Source: Wohlfahrtiimonas larvae
GTDB taxonomy: Bacteria > Pseudomonadota > Gammaproteobacteria > Cardiobacteriales > Wohlfahrtiimonadaceae
Direction of reading: 5' to 3'
Length of the DNA: 64,000 nucleotides
NCBI RefSeq assembly: GCF_039543665.1
Contig: NZ_BAABKE010000001.1
Location: 1-64,000 of the forward strand
This document shows positions 1 to 7,941 of this stretch, piece by piece. Both the position numbers and the translations under genes were made by a program. Position 1 is the first letter of the stretch, and every line of letters begins with the position of its first letter. The notes beneath the pieces are model-generated. The model saw only the letters and a list, made by a program, of their open reading frames with translations. It ran no database searches and had not been told where the DNA came from.

Positions 1-84
1 CCATTCCGAACTCAGAAGTGAAACGTAGCTGCGCCGATGATAGTGTGGGGCCTCCCCATGTGAAAGTAGGTCATCTCCAGGGTC
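1..84 (+). rRNA. rrf: 5S ribosomal RNA, 3' part
   Basis: The window opens inside a 5S rRNA. The conserved CCGAACTCAGAAGTGAAAC stretch of the loop B/helix III region is at about 4-22, and the GATAGTGTGGGG...CCCCATG helix IV region is at about 39-60. The 5' portion lies outside the window, and the exact 3' end (about 80-86) is estimated by comparison with the E. coli molecule. The gene is followed directly by a terminator, so an rRNA operon ends here. Confidence 0.93.
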
Positions 85-94
85 TAACAAGCGA

Positions 95-126
95 ATAGCC
101 CACTCAAGCGAGTGGGCTTTTTGTTG
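95..126 (+). terminator. Rho-independent terminator of the rRNA operon
   Basis: A perfect 9-bp stem, AGCCCACTC (97-105) with GAGTGGGCT (110-118), closes a 4-nt AAGC loop and runs into a T-rich tail. It sits about 12 nt after the 5S rRNA, as expected for an rrn operon end. The following 230 bp up to 356 are extremely AT-rich and hold no gene that I can support. Confidence 0.9.
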
Positions 127-356
127 TTCTATTTATTTTTATTATCTAATAATATTTTTATTGACATTGTTTGATATTAAATGTAATTTACATTTCTTTT
201 TGTATATTATCAAATGATGTGTTGAATGAAAGGTAAGTAATTTTATTTGTATAAAATGATCTGTATATTTTATATCTAATAATTATTATTTATGAATATA
301 ACCTATTAAGTATTATATAATGCTTAATATTTAGTTAAAATGTAAATAGGTAGTTT

Positions 357-683
357 ATGAAAATTGATTATAAGAAATATTCTTTATCTCAGCTTGAAGT
401 ATTAATGATTGAAATTAGCCATGAGATAGAAGAGAGAAAGAAAGTAGAAGCAGAGAGTATCCGCCAAAAAATTGAAACTTTATTACAAGCCTCAGGTTTA
501 AGTTTAGATGATGTGTATACTGAGAAAGATATTGGTATCAGAACAAATAAAGTACCTATGAAGTATCGTCATCCATCTGATTCAACAATTGAATGGAGTG
601 GCCGAGGAAAAATGCCTATTTGGATGAAAGAATTAATTGAACAAGGCGCACAAAAGGAAGATTTTTTGATTCAAAATGATTAA
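357..683 (+). CDS. H-NS family nucleoid-associated protein
   Basis: This 108-residue protein has the two-part layout of H-NS histone-like proteins. An N-terminal coiled-coil oligomerisation region covers roughly residues 8-45 and is rich in E, K and hydrophobic heptads. A C-terminal DNA-binding domain covers roughly 65-105. The C-terminal motif KYRHP...WSGRGKMPIWM matches the BpH3/HvrA-type H-NS signature (core W-S/T-G-R/Q-G-R/K-x-P) that inserts into the minor groove of AT-rich DNA. The expected role is silencing of AT-rich genes and shaping of the nucleoid. It is a single gene behind a very AT-rich upstream region, which could allow autoregulation (inference). It converges with the next gene and overlaps it by 4 nt. 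Confidence 0.85.
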   Translation: MKIDYKKYSLSQLEVLMIEISHEIEERKKVEAESIRQKIETLLQASGLSLDDVYTEKDIGIRTNKVPMKYRHPSDSTIEWSGRGKMPIWMKELIEQGAQKEDFLIQND

Positions 684-1381
684 TTAGTTTTTTTAGGGTA
701 ATGGCTTATGCATTTTATTGCTTGCCATTCCCTAGAAAATGGCATTAAAACTTGTCCATCAAAGCTGTATAGATTGGGAGTTATTTTTGTAGGCAAGTAA
801 CATACAAAACTTTCATTCTTAGGCTCTGTATCTATATATAAATACCCATTCTCCAATGGGCCATAAGCAAATTGTTGATGCATATCTAGTCTAAGTGTAG
901 TGAGACCTGACAAACCTGTACCTGTTGCTTTTAAATATGCTTCTTTTGCTGACCACAGGGTAAAGAAACCATGAAGATAGTTAGGCTGTTGTGTCAACCA
1001 ACTTTTTTCTATTGTATGTAGAACTTTCTCTTCTAAACCTTGAAAATTCTTTCTAATTTTAATCATTTCGATATCAATCCCCACAGGCGCATTATTTGCA
1101 ACGATAATTGCCATGGTGTGATTTGTATGTGTGATATTAAATGAAAGCTCAGAATGATGCAGGAAATAAGGCTTACCATGCTTTAAATAAGCAATCTCTG
1201 GTAATTTATGAATATTAAAATATTGTTGTAAAATATATTCCAATAATGATCGACTTAATAGCAGGTAATTATTTCTTTTATCAGAATATTGAGTTTGAGT
1301 TAAATGTGGGAAATTGTTGCGTGCCCAAGTGAGTGTTATGTCATTGATAGGCATTTGCACAATGATATGTTTCAAATTCAT
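680..1381 (-). CDS. 4'-phosphopantetheinyl transferase superfamily protein
   Basis: This 233-residue protein is the size of Sfp/AcpT/EntD-type enzymes, which move phosphopantetheine from CoA to a carrier-protein serine. The Mg-binding motif VGIDIE lies near residue 98-103, and the second signature W-S-A-K-E-A-Y-L-K near residue 143-151. Both are hallmarks of the two-domain Sfp class, and an upstream N-I-T-H-T motif fits the family. Its start overlaps the stop of the upstream cobalamin adenosyltransferase by 1 nt (TAATG), so the two are translationally coupled. The carrier-protein target cannot be told from this window, and no nonribosomal peptide or polyketide synthase is nearby. Confidence 0.85.
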   Translation of the reverse strand: MNLKHIIVQMPINDITLTWARNNFPHLTQTQYSDKRNNYLLLSRSLLEYILQQYFNIHKLPEIAYLKHGKPYFLHHSELSFNITHTNHTMAIIVANNAPVGIDIEMIKIRKNFQGLEEKVLHTIEKSWLTQQPNYLHGFFTLWSAKEAYLKATGTGLSGLTTLRLDMHQQFAYGPLENGYLYIDTEPKNESFVCYLPTKITPNLYSFDGQVLMPFSREWQAIKCISHYPKKTN

Positions 1382-1935
1382 TAGTTAAGATCTTTATTCC
1401 ACAAAATTTCTTGATCTTGTGTTGAGTTCGCAATCGTACGAGAAATTACAAAGAAATAATCTGATAAGCGATTAATATATTGTAGTAATGGCGTATTTAA
1501 AGCCTCAGATTGATGTAATGTGATAGCTTCACGCTCTAATCTGCGTGTGATAGTTCGGCAAATATGAGCATGACATGTTGGAATGGAACCGCTTGGGAGA
1601 ATAAATTCTTTTAAATAAGGTAAAGTTTCGTTGTAATGAACAATGCGATCTTCTAAAAACTCCACCATTTCTGCTGTGATAAAAGCATGTTCTGGCATGA
1701 CTAGCTCACCACCTAAATTAAACAGATGATGCTGAATCTTGAAAAATTCGTCTTTAATAAAATTTAATTCTGATGGCATATGAGCCATTAATAAACCAAG
1801 GTTAGCATTGAGTTCATCTGCCGTCCCTACAGCTTGAATTCTAGGATGATTTTTAGGTACGCGGGTTTGCCCTGTTAATCCTGTTTCACCATGATCACCT
1901 GTTTTTGTTACAATTTTGGATAAGCGATTTCCCAT
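1381..1935 (-). CDS. Cob(I)yrinic acid a,c-diamide / cob(I)alamin adenosyltransferase, PduO type
   Basis: This 184-residue protein is a PduO/MMAB-type ATP:cob(I)alamin adenosyltransferase, which transfers the adenosyl group of ATP to cob(I)alamin to make coenzyme B12. The N-terminal ATP-binding signature is plain: TKTGDHGETGLTG (about residues 10-22) followed by V-G-T-A-D-E-L-N-A. The C-terminal CRTITRRLER motif, with the conserved arginines, is near residue 128. Length is normal for the family. It is followed with a 1-nt overlap by the phosphopantetheinyl transferase and preceded by ubiA 9 nt upstream, suggesting one leftward transcript. No B12 biosynthesis genes are nearby, so salvage of external cobalamin is the likely use (inference). 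Confidence 0.92.
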   Translation of the reverse strand: MGNRLSKIVTKTGDHGETGLTGQTRVPKNHPRIQAVGTADELNANLGLLMAHMPSELNFIKDEFFKIQHHLFNLGGELVMPEHAFITAEMVEFLEDRIVHYNETLPYLKEFILPSGSIPTCHAHICRTITRRLEREAITLHQSEALNTPLLQYINRLSDYFFVISRTIANSTQDQEILWNKDLN

Positions 1936-1944
1936 AGTATCTCC

Positions 1945-2820
1945 TTAAAAGGCGTATTCTATAACAAGTCCAACAAAGATTACTGCTCCAACCCAATTAT
2001 TGTGTAAAAATGCTTTAAAGCATTTTAAACGATCATGAGTTTTGATTAGTTGAATATGATAAATGAATAAAATAATAACAGTTAATAATGTTAATCCCCA
2101 AATAATAGTAGAATAATGGGCATAAATACCTAATGTTATTAAACAAAGTATGACGATAATTTGTAGGACAATAATGATCCAATAATCTTTTGATCCTAAT
2201 AGCTTCTCAAACAGCAGTGCACTAGATTTAATATTAATAAATTTATCATCTTCACGATCACTCATCGCATATTCTGTATCATAAATTAATGTCCAGCATA
2301 TATTCATTATAAATATTAAATAAGCTTCTAACGGTAATTGTCCTGTAATTTCCATAAAAGCCATAGGAATTCCAAAAGAGAATGCAATGCCTAAATGTGC
2401 TTGGGGCAAAGAGTGATAACGCTTAGCAAAAGGGTAAGAAAGGGCAATGATAAGTGCAGGGATCGATAGTAGAATCGTTTTCCAACTGAGAAAAAGAGCT
2501 AAAACAAAAGCAATACCAATGAATAATACAAGAACAGCATATGCTTCTTGTAATGTAATGCGTTTTGCCGCTAATGGACGATCTTTTGTGCGTTCAACAT
2601 GTGGATCAAAATCCTTATCTGCAATATCATTCATCACACAACCTGCAGAGCGCATAGTGAATACACCTAATATAAAGATGACGATTAAATGTATTTCAGG
2701 CATGCCTTTGCTGGCGATCCACAGGGCCCACAATGTTGGCCATAATAATAATAGCGTACCAATAGGTTTATCAAAGCGAATTAATTTTAAATAATCGGGA
2801 ATATGTTTGATGGTTAGCAT
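1945..2820 (-). CDS. ubiA: 4-hydroxybenzoate polyprenyltransferase
   Basis: This is a 291-residue integral membrane prenyltransferase of ubiquinone biosynthesis. It attaches the polyprenyl tail to 4-hydroxybenzoate in the inner membrane. The two Asp-rich Mg/diphosphate sites are present: N-D-I-A-D-K-D-F-D near residue 64-72 and Y-D-T-E-Y-A-M-S-D-R-E-D-D near residue 180-192. About eight or nine hydrophobic helices surround them. Length matches E. coli UbiA (290). It heads a probable three-gene leftward unit with the adenosyltransferase and the phosphopantetheinyl transferase. The chorismate lyase gene ubiC, often next to ubiA, is not seen here. Confidence 0.95.
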   Translation of the reverse strand: MLTIKHIPDYLKLIRFDKPIGTLLLLWPTLWALWIASKGMPEIHLIVIFILGVFTMRSAGCVMNDIADKDFDPHVERTKDRPLAAKRITLQEAYAVLVLFIGIAFVLALFLSWKTILLSIPALIIALSYPFAKRYHSLPQAHLGIAFSFGIPMAFMEITGQLPLEAYLIFIMNICWTLIYDTEYAMSDREDDKFINIKSSALLFEKLLGSKDYWIIIVLQIIVILCLITLGIYAHYSTIIWGLTLLTVIILFIYHIQLIKTHDRLKCFKAFLHNNWVGAVIFVGLVIEYAF

Positions 2821-2989
2821 GATGATTTTGATAATGAGTAAATTGTCCTATTATAAATGAATTTAGAAGATAATGGCTGATTGGAAAATAGTTAATAAAT
2901 ATCATGTATTTCCATTGAGTTGTAAAGATTTACTAAACCACTTAGAATGGCTGTTCTATTTTTGGTAGATTTTTTAGGAGAATATGATA

Positions 2990-3322
2990 ATGACTATGCC
3001 AAATTGCCCAAAATGTAATTCTGAATATACTTATGCTGATGGTGAGTTATTCATTTGTCCAGAATGCGCCAATGAATGGTCTGCTAATGATGTAGATTCT
3101 GAGCATGAAGAATTAACGGCTAAAGATGCACATGGTAATATATTACGTGATGGTGACTCTGTAACTGTCATTAAGGATTTAAAAGTTCGTGGATCATCTA
3201 TGGTTGTAAAACAAGGAACGATGATTAAAAGTATTCGTATTGTTGAAGGTGATCACAATTTAGACTGTAAAGTTAATGGTACAAGCTTACAATTGAAGTC
3301 TGAATTTATGAAAAAAGCGTAA
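2990..3322 (+). CDS. yjdM: YjdM/PhnA family zinc-ribbon protein
   Basis: This protein of about 110 residues has an N-terminal zinc ribbon (CPKC near residue 5 and CPEC near residue 24) and a C-terminal SH3-like beta domain with D-G-D-S-V-T-V-I-K-D. That is the architecture of E. coli YjdM, historically named PhnA. It is not a phosphonate hydrolase by evidence here, and its molecular role is unclear. An in-frame ATG at 2984 exists, but AGGAG at 2976-2980 is 9 nt before the ATG at 2990 and only 3 nt before 2984, so I prefer 2990. It is followed 31 nt later by the next gene in the same direction. Confidence 0.88.
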   Translation: MTMPNCPKCNSEYTYADGELFICPECANEWSANDVDSEHEELTAKDAHGNILRDGDSVTVIKDLKVRGSSMVVKQGTMIKSIRIVEGDHNLDCKVNGTSLQLKSEFMKKA

Positions 3323-3353
3323 TCGATAGTATTACATTAGCATAGGAGATGTT

Positions 3354-4292
3354 ATGACAGATTCATTTTTTGGTGAGGTTGATACAGCGCATCTCTCTAT
3401 GCCATATTCTGATAAGGAATTTACAATCTCTTCTGCGCATTTTGCTCGACTTGCAGAGCAATGCCATTATCGTTTAATGGGTGACATCGTATTATTTGGA
3501 ATTCGGGCAGCTCAATCTTTATCCCAGAAAGGAAAATGGCTAACTGAAATTAAAATTACCGAAAATCGATTAGATTATTTGTATCTTAATTGTTTATTAG
3601 GTTTGTGGGATCGTAAAAATCATAAAATTGCTATTTTTCAAGGTTCGACCGTACCCTTTAAAGCTAATGTGATTAAACAACGAGAAAACCCTAATCAACG
3701 GATTAGTAATCAATTAGCACAAGGTTTATATCAATATTATGTTGGTGCACATGAACCAGATCATAGACCAAAAGAAGAAGGTGCATTTCGTTTAACTCGT
3801 CATGTTTCAACACCCGTTTGGCGCGATTATGGCAAGGGTCAATTAATTTTAGATGCGTGTGCGCCTAACGATCATATTCATGCGGCTGGTAGCATTGATA
3901 CTGATTATAAGTCGGCAGGGTGCCAAGTCATTTCTGGTTTCCATAATAGTGCAATGCCTGAAGGTGAATATCAGCAATTCAGAATTTTAGCAGGGCAGTC
4001 CGCATTACCTTCAGAATTAGAATTACATCTACCATACCAATATTTATTAACACATACACGCCATTTACATGCGATTCAACAAGGATGTTTAAATGAATAC
4101 CTGATGCAAGGCTCAGAAGGTTATTTAGTTAGAGAGTTGCAAGAGCAATTAATTGCTGAAAATTATTTGTTTGAACAAAAAATTGATAAAGGGCTGATGG
4201 ATGGTAAGACTGTAAAAGCTGTTTATGAATGGCAGAAAGCAAGCAGTATCAATGCTAATGGTATTTATCATCTTGAATCATTTAAATTATAA
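3354..4292 (+). CDS. Unrecognised protein with C-terminal peptidoglycan-binding-like domain
   Basis: I do not recognise the family of this 312-residue protein. Its last ~60 residues (about 249-305) read like a PG_binding_1 repeat, a three-helix peptidoglycan-binding module: V-R-E-L-Q-E-Q-L, then D-G-K-T-V-K-A-V-Y-E-W-Q-K, then N-A-N-G-I-Y. The N-terminal 240 residues contain LFGIRAA (about 47-53), QGSTVP (about 96-101), and H174-x-H176 followed by S187-A-G-C190-Q-V-I. The last pattern is reminiscent of the His...S-x-G-C site of L,D-transpeptidases and some phage lysins, but that is only a resemblance. There is no signal peptide, so it may be cytoplasmic or exported by another route. It lies 31 nt after yjdM and may share its transcript. 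A cell-wall-related or phage-derived function is an inference. Confidence 0.6.
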   Translation: MTDSFFGEVDTAHLSMPYSDKEFTISSAHFARLAEQCHYRLMGDIVLFGIRAAQSLSQKGKWLTEIKITENRLDYLYLNCLLGLWDRKNHKIAIFQGSTVPFKANVIKQRENPNQRISNQLAQGLYQYYVGAHEPDHRPKEEGAFRLTRHVSTPVWRDYGKGQLILDACAPNDHIHAAGSIDTDYKSAGCQVISGFHNSAMPEGEYQQFRILAGQSALPSELELHLPYQYLLTHTRHLHAIQQGCLNEYLMQGSEGYLVRELQEQLIAENYLFEQKIDKGLMDGKTVKAVYEWQKASSINANGIYHLESFKL

Positions 4293-4319
4293 AAAATTAT
4301 CATAAACAAACAACTTGCA

Positions 4320-4341
4320 AATAGTAATGATTATCACTATT
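4320..4341. promoter_or_regulatory. Candidate Fur box upstream of bfd
   Basis: An imperfect palindrome AATAGT...ACTATT surrounds ATGATTATC. Aligned at 4323-4341, it matches the 19-bp consensus GATAATGATAATCATTATC at 14 positions by my count. It lies 31 nt before the bfd start, where iron-Fur repression of a bacterioferritin-associated ferredoxin is expected. Confidence 0.75.
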
Positions 4342-4372
4342 ATCTTACAGAGTTCGAAGTAAGAGGTTGTGT

Positions 4373-4582
4373 ATGTATATTTGTATTTGTAATGGCATTA
4401 CTGATAAAGAGATCAAAGAAGCAGTTGCGAATGGAGCGACACAGTTGTCTGATCTTCAAATGAATTTAGGTGTGGCAACTTGTTGTGGTAAATGTGCTGA
4501 TGCTGCCTGTTCTTTTTTACCCAATCCTGAGCCTATTCCGTTGGTTGCTAATAACCAAGTGCAGATTTTAAAGAGCAAATGA
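4373..4582 (+). CDS. bfd: Bacterioferritin-associated ferredoxin
   Basis: This small [2Fe-2S] protein (69 residues from ATG 4373) has the BFD-like fold signature C-I-C-N near residue 4 and C-C-G-K-C-x-x-x-A near residue 39, giving the four ligand cysteines. Bfd passes electrons to bacterioferritin to release stored iron. A TTG at 4367 extends the frame by two codons, but AGAGG at 4362-4366 is well spaced (6 nt) only for ATG 4373. The Fur box just upstream fits induction in iron starvation. No bacterioferritin gene is adjacent, which is common. Confidence 0.9.
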   Translation: MYICICNGITDKEIKEAVANGATQLSDLQMNLGVATCCGKCADAACSFLPNPEPIPLVANNQVQILKSK

Positions 4583-4596
4583 AATAGAACATCATA

Positions 4597-4626
4597 AAAA
4601 TGCCGCAGATATTGCGGCATTTTTTA
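4597..4626. terminator. Bidirectional terminator between bfd and rluC
   Basis: A stem AATGCCGCA / TGCGGCATT flanks GATAT, with A-rich sequence on the left and T-rich sequence on the right. It can therefore end both the rightward bfd transcript and the leftward rluC transcript. Confidence 0.85.
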
Positions 4627-4639
4627 TCATTGAGGAATT

Positions 4640-5569
4640 TTAACGTAGGTTATTTAAAAACTTATTTAAATCATCGGGTAGTGGAGCACTGAATGCATAA
4701 TCATATGGTGGCATATCAATCATTAAACTGCTTGCATGCAAGAATATTCTATTCAATCCTTTGGATTTAAATGCCTTATTAGCTTCGAGATCACCATAAC
4801 GTTCATCACCTAATAATGGGAAGCCTAAACTAGCTGCATGTACACGAATTTGGTGGGTGCGGCCTGTGAAAAGTTTTGCTTCTAGTAATGAGGCTTTTGG
4901 ATAATGCTCAATGATATCAAAACGAGTATGAGCTTCTTTGCCATTAGGAGAAATAACAACATGGCGTTCACCATGTTCACGGTTTTCAATATCTAATTTA
5001 GCATGTTGGTCAAAATGACCTTTATCCCAATAACCTTTCACTAAACATAGATAACGTTTGTTCATAGTTGCTTTTTGTAAATCACGCAAAATTTTACCTG
5101 ATTTGGCTAGTACCAAGCATCCACTGGTATCTTTATCTAGGCGATGTACTAATTCTAGAAATTCTAACTCTGGGCGTGCTGCTCTTAGTACCTCGATGAT
5201 ACCGTAGGGTAAGCCACTACCTTTGTGTACTGCTATACCTGCCGGCTTGTTGATGACTAATAGCCTATCATCTTCATGAATGATGTGTTTGAGTAATCGT
5301 TCTTTCCAGAAAATAGGAATTTCATTTTCGGCTCCAGGTGTTAATGAAACAGGTGGGATGCGAATGGTATCACCAGCATTAATTCGAGTTTCAGGTTTGA
5401 CTCTACCTTTATTGACTCGAACTTCACCCTTACGAATCATCTGGTAAATACGGCTTTTTGGCAGTGTACGGAATTGAGCCATTAAAAAATTATCAATACG
5501 TTGTCCTGATTGATGCTCATTCACAGTGACAAAGCGGACTTCTGTTCGGGTTTCTGTAGGATTTGACAT
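4640..5569 (-). CDS. rluC: 23S rRNA pseudouridine synthase RluC
   Basis: This 309-residue RluA-family enzyme isomerises uridines in 23S rRNA (positions 955, 2504 and 2580 in E. coli). An N-terminal S4 RNA-binding domain (about residues 17-80; SRIYQMIRKGEVRVN) precedes the catalytic domain. That domain carries the HRLDKDTSG motif, whose aspartate attacks the uracil, near residue 142. The later motif G-R-T-H-Q-I-R-V-H-A is also conserved. Length and S4 domain favour RluC over RluA, and RluD is the alternative. It follows recA in the same direction but behind a strong terminator, so it probably has its own weak promoter or depends on readthrough. Confidence 0.9.
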   Translation of the reverse strand: MSNPTETRTEVRFVTVNEHQSGQRIDNFLMAQFRTLPKSRIYQMIRKGEVRVNKGRVKPETRINAGDTIRIPPVSLTPGAENEIPIFWKERLLKHIIHEDDRLLVINKPAGIAVHKGSGLPYGIIEVLRAARPELEFLELVHRLDKDTSGCLVLAKSGKILRDLQKATMNKRYLCLVKGYWDKGHFDQHAKLDIENREHGERHVVISPNGKEAHTRFDIIEHYPKASLLEAKLFTGRTHQIRVHAASLGFPLLGDERYGDLEANKAFKSKGLNRIFLHASSLMIDMPPYDYAFSAPLPDDLNKFLNNLR

Positions 5570-5585
5570 AAAAATTCGAATATAA

Positions 5586-5614
5586 AAATAAAAAAGCCAC
5601 CATGGCGGTGGCTT
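5586..5614 (-). terminator. recA terminator
   Basis: On the minus strand AAGCCACC and GGTGGCTT form an 8-bp stem (plus-strand arms 5594-5601 and 5606-5613), followed by a T-rich run. It lies 16 nt after the recA stop and separates recA from rluC. Confidence 0.85.
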
Positions 5615-5629
5615 AATTATAAATGAGAT

Positions 5630-6688
5630 TTAGTTTTCAGTCTCATCTAGTTCAAAAGCTTCATCATTAGGATCACCTAATAATATATTTTCAACAGGAA
5701 GTGAAAGGAAATATTCACGAACTTGTTGTTCAATTTCTGACGCTAATTCAGGATTGTCTTTTAAAAATTGTTTAACATTTTCTTTACCTTGGCCAATGCG
5801 TTTATCGCCATGGCTATACCAAGATCCAGATTTTTCAATGATGTTTGCTTTGACAGCAAGATCAATAATTTCACCTGTGCGAGAGATGCCTTCACCATAC
5901 ATAATATCGAATTCAGTTTGTTTGAATGGTGGGGATACTTTATTCTTAACAACTTTAACGCGTGTTTCTGCGCCAATGACCTCGTCGCCTTTTTTAATAG
6001 CGCCAATGCGACGGATATCTAAACGAACAGAAGCATAGAATTTTAATGCATTACCACCAGTAGTTGTCTCTGGATTACCAAACATTACTCCAATCTTCAT
6101 ACGAATTTGGTTGATGAAAATAACTAATGTATTGGATTTTTTAATATTTGCTGTTAATTTACGGAGAGCCTGACTCATTAAGCGAGCTTGCAAGCCCATA
6201 TGTGAGTCACCCATATCGCCTTCAATTTCAGCTTTTGGAGTTAAGGCTGCAACTGAGTCAATAACAACAATATCAATTGCACCAGAACGTACTAGGGTAT
6301 CTGCAATCTCTAAAGCTTGTTCACCATTATCTGGTTGTGAGATATAAAGATTTGGTACATCTACACCTAATTTTGCTGCATATACAGGGTCTAAGGCATG
6401 TTCAGCATCAATGAATGCAGCAGTACCACCAGCTTTTTGAGCTTCTGCAATAGCATGTAAGGTTAATGTTGTTTTACCTGATGATTCAGGGCCATAAATT
6501 TCAATGATACGGCCACGAGGTAATCCACCAATGCCCAAAGCAATATCTAAACCTAAAGAGCCTGTAGATACAGGGATAATATCTGTATCTTCATTCTTAT
6601 CACCAAAGCGCATAACAGAACCTTTACCGAACTGCTTATCAATTTGGCCAAGCGCAGCTTGGAGTGCTTTGCGTTTATTCTCATCCAT
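5630..6688 (-). CDS. recA: Recombinase RecA
   Basis: This is a full-length 352-residue RecA, the ATP-dependent strand-exchange protein for homologous recombination and the SOS co-protease. Walker A is GPESSGKTT (residues 66-74). The Walker B/loop L1 region (VVIDSVAALTPKAEIEGDMG) and the L2-region segment with FINQIRMKIGVMFGNPETTTGG are intact. The C-terminus is acidic, as usual. The gene is monocistronic: it has its own upstream region and a terminator just downstream. No recX follows. I find no E. coli-type LexA box (CTGT-N8-ACAG) in the 100 bp before the start, so SOS control, if any, must use another operator. Confidence 0.98.
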   Translation of the reverse strand: MDENKRKALQAALGQIDKQFGKGSVMRFGDKNEDTDIIPVSTGSLGLDIALGIGGLPRGRIIEIYGPESSGKTTLTLHAIAEAQKAGGTAAFIDAEHALDPVYAAKLGVDVPNLYISQPDNGEQALEIADTLVRSGAIDIVVIDSVAALTPKAEIEGDMGDSHMGLQARLMSQALRKLTANIKKSNTLVIFINQIRMKIGVMFGNPETTTGGNALKFYASVRLDIRRIGAIKKGDEVIGAETRVKVVKNKVSPPFKQTEFDIMYGEGISRTGEIIDLAVKANIIEKSGSWYSHGDKRIGQGKENVKQFLKDNPELASEIEQQVREYFLSLPVENILLGDPNDEAFELDETEN

Positions 6689-6724
6689 TGAAATTCACCT
6701 TAGTAGAAATAAATATTTAGTAAA

Positions 6725-6752
6725 ATTATAACATAAATATAACAATAAGTAA
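6725..6752 (-). promoter_or_regulatory. Candidate recA promoter
   Basis: Read on the minus strand, a perfect TATAAT (plus-strand 6725-6730) stands 16 bp after TTACTT (plus-strand 6747-6752), and 36 bp before the recA ATG. The -35 match is weak. The whole stretch is very AT-rich, so chance matches are possible. Confidence 0.5.
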
Positions 6753-6789
6753 TATTATTTACTACTTTTTGTTATGTGAAATATAGCTG

Positions 6790-7572
6790 TTAGTTTAGTT
6801 GTACCTTAAAGAGATTTTGAAAATTTTGCGTTGTAATATCAGCCATTTTTTCAAAATTAATTTCTTTTAAATCCGCTAATTTTTCAGCAACATGCTGAAC
6901 ACGTGCGGGATAATTTAACTTACCACGATAGGGTACGGGCGTTAAATAAGGTGAATCAGTTTCCACTAATAGTCGATCTAAAGGAACTTTTTTAGCAACA
7001 TCTCGTAGGCTTTGTGCGTTATTAAATGTCACAATCCCTGAAAAAGAAATGTAAAAGCCTAAATCTAGTGCTGCTTTTGCCATTGTCCAGTTTTCTGTGA
7101 AGCAGTGCATTACGCCACCACATTTTTCAGCTTCATTCTCTTTAAGAATTGCAATAGTATCTTCTCGTGCATCACGCGTATGAATGATGAGCGGTTTTTG
7201 ATAGAGTTTTGCTACTTCTATCTGCCTAGCAAATATCTCTTTTTGCAGATCATGATCTTCTCCATAATGGTAATCTAAACCTGTTTCACCAATGGCGATA
7301 ACGCGTGGTTCTTTCATATAGGGAGCAAAATGATCAATAGTAAAGTCAATATCTTTGGCCTTGATATCACCAGGATGAATGCCAAATGATAAAAAGACAT
7401 TAGAATAAGGTGCAGTTATATCTGCCATATTTTGCCAATCATCGGGATGCACAGAAACACAAAGCATATGCGAAATATTAGCTTTGTGATTTTCTTGCAT
7501 CAGATTATCAAAATTATGGTCAAACTGAGTAAGATCAATACGATCTAAATGGCAATGCGAATCTATTAACAT
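6790..7572 (-). CDS. tatD: TatD family metal-dependent hydrolase
   Basis: This 260-residue TIM-barrel metal-dependent hydrolase is related to E. coli TatD/YcfH, some of which act as 3'-5' DNases. The metal site is visible: DSHCHLD at residues 4-10, GETGLDYHY near 96, H-T-R-D-A near 131, H-C-F near 156, and E-T-D-S-P-Y near 204. It starts 4 nt after the pilZ stop, and a pilZ-tatD pairing is also found in Pseudomonas. That supports orthology with the YcfH-type member rather than Tat-operon TatD. Its link to pili is probably positional only. Confidence 0.9.
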   Translation of the reverse strand: MLIDSHCHLDRIDLTQFDHNFDNLMQENHKANISHMLCVSVHPDDWQNMADITAPYSNVFLSFGIHPGDIKAKDIDFTIDHFAPYMKEPRVIAIGETGLDYHYGEDHDLQKEIFARQIEVAKLYQKPLIIHTRDAREDTIAILKENEAEKCGGVMHCFTENWTMAKAALDLGFYISFSGIVTFNNAQSLRDVAKKVPLDRLLVETDSPYLTPVPYRGKLNYPARVQHVAEKLADLKEINFEKMADITTQNFQNLFKVQLN

Positions 7573-7576
7573 ATCA

Positions 7577-7918
7577 CTACATGGTTAGGGTAAAAGTTGA
7601 TTTTTTCTTTGCAGAACCAACGCATCGTTTTAAACGCTCATTTAATGGTCCTGCATTCATACCCGTTAATTGTACACCAATTCCTGGTTTGCCTTTCAGA
7701 GAGTTTTCAGGATTAATCCATACAACTTTTGTTGCGGCGGGATGACGCTTTCCTGGTTCATCCGGTAAAATCAAAGCGATGAATATTTCATCACCTAGAT
7801 TAAAATCTACTTTAGCCATGGGAATGAAAAATCCGCCACCCACAATAAAATCCATATAGACATTTGCAACTTGATCGAAGTCTTTAAACTCCAATTGCAT
7901 TTGTTTACCGACACTCAT
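7577..7918 (-). CDS. pilZ: PilZ domain type IV pilus biogenesis protein
   Basis: This 113-residue single-domain PilZ protein matches the length of Pseudomonas/Xanthomonas PilZ (about 118). It lacks the N-terminal R-x-x-x-R loop used for cyclic-di-GMP binding, as canonical stand-alone PilZ does, but keeps the beta-barrel motif Y-M-D-F-I-V-G-G-G-F-F-I-P and the later G-K-P-G-I-G-V-Q-L. In Pseudomonas and Xanthomonas PilZ supports pilus assembly through PilB/FimX contacts. It sits 23 nt after chpA and 4 nt before tatD, so it is likely the penultimate gene of the pilus chemosensory operon. Confidence 0.88.
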   Translation of the reverse strand: MSVGKQMQLEFKDFDQVANVYMDFIVGGGFFIPMAKVDFNLGDEIFIALILPDEPGKRHPAATKVVWINPENSLKGKPGIGVQLTGMNAGPLNERLKRCVGSAKKKSTFTLTM

Positions 7919-7941
7919 ATAAGCTCCTTATCTTGCTGCAA

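Noticed and set aside
2447..2794. 115-codon rightward frame inside ubiA
   Set aside because: It is antisense to a clear membrane enzyme gene; the composition reflects the reverse complement of hydrophobic codons.
5754..6038. Open frames on both strands inside recA
   Set aside because: They lie within a highly conserved coding gene, lack ribosome-binding sites and show no family features.
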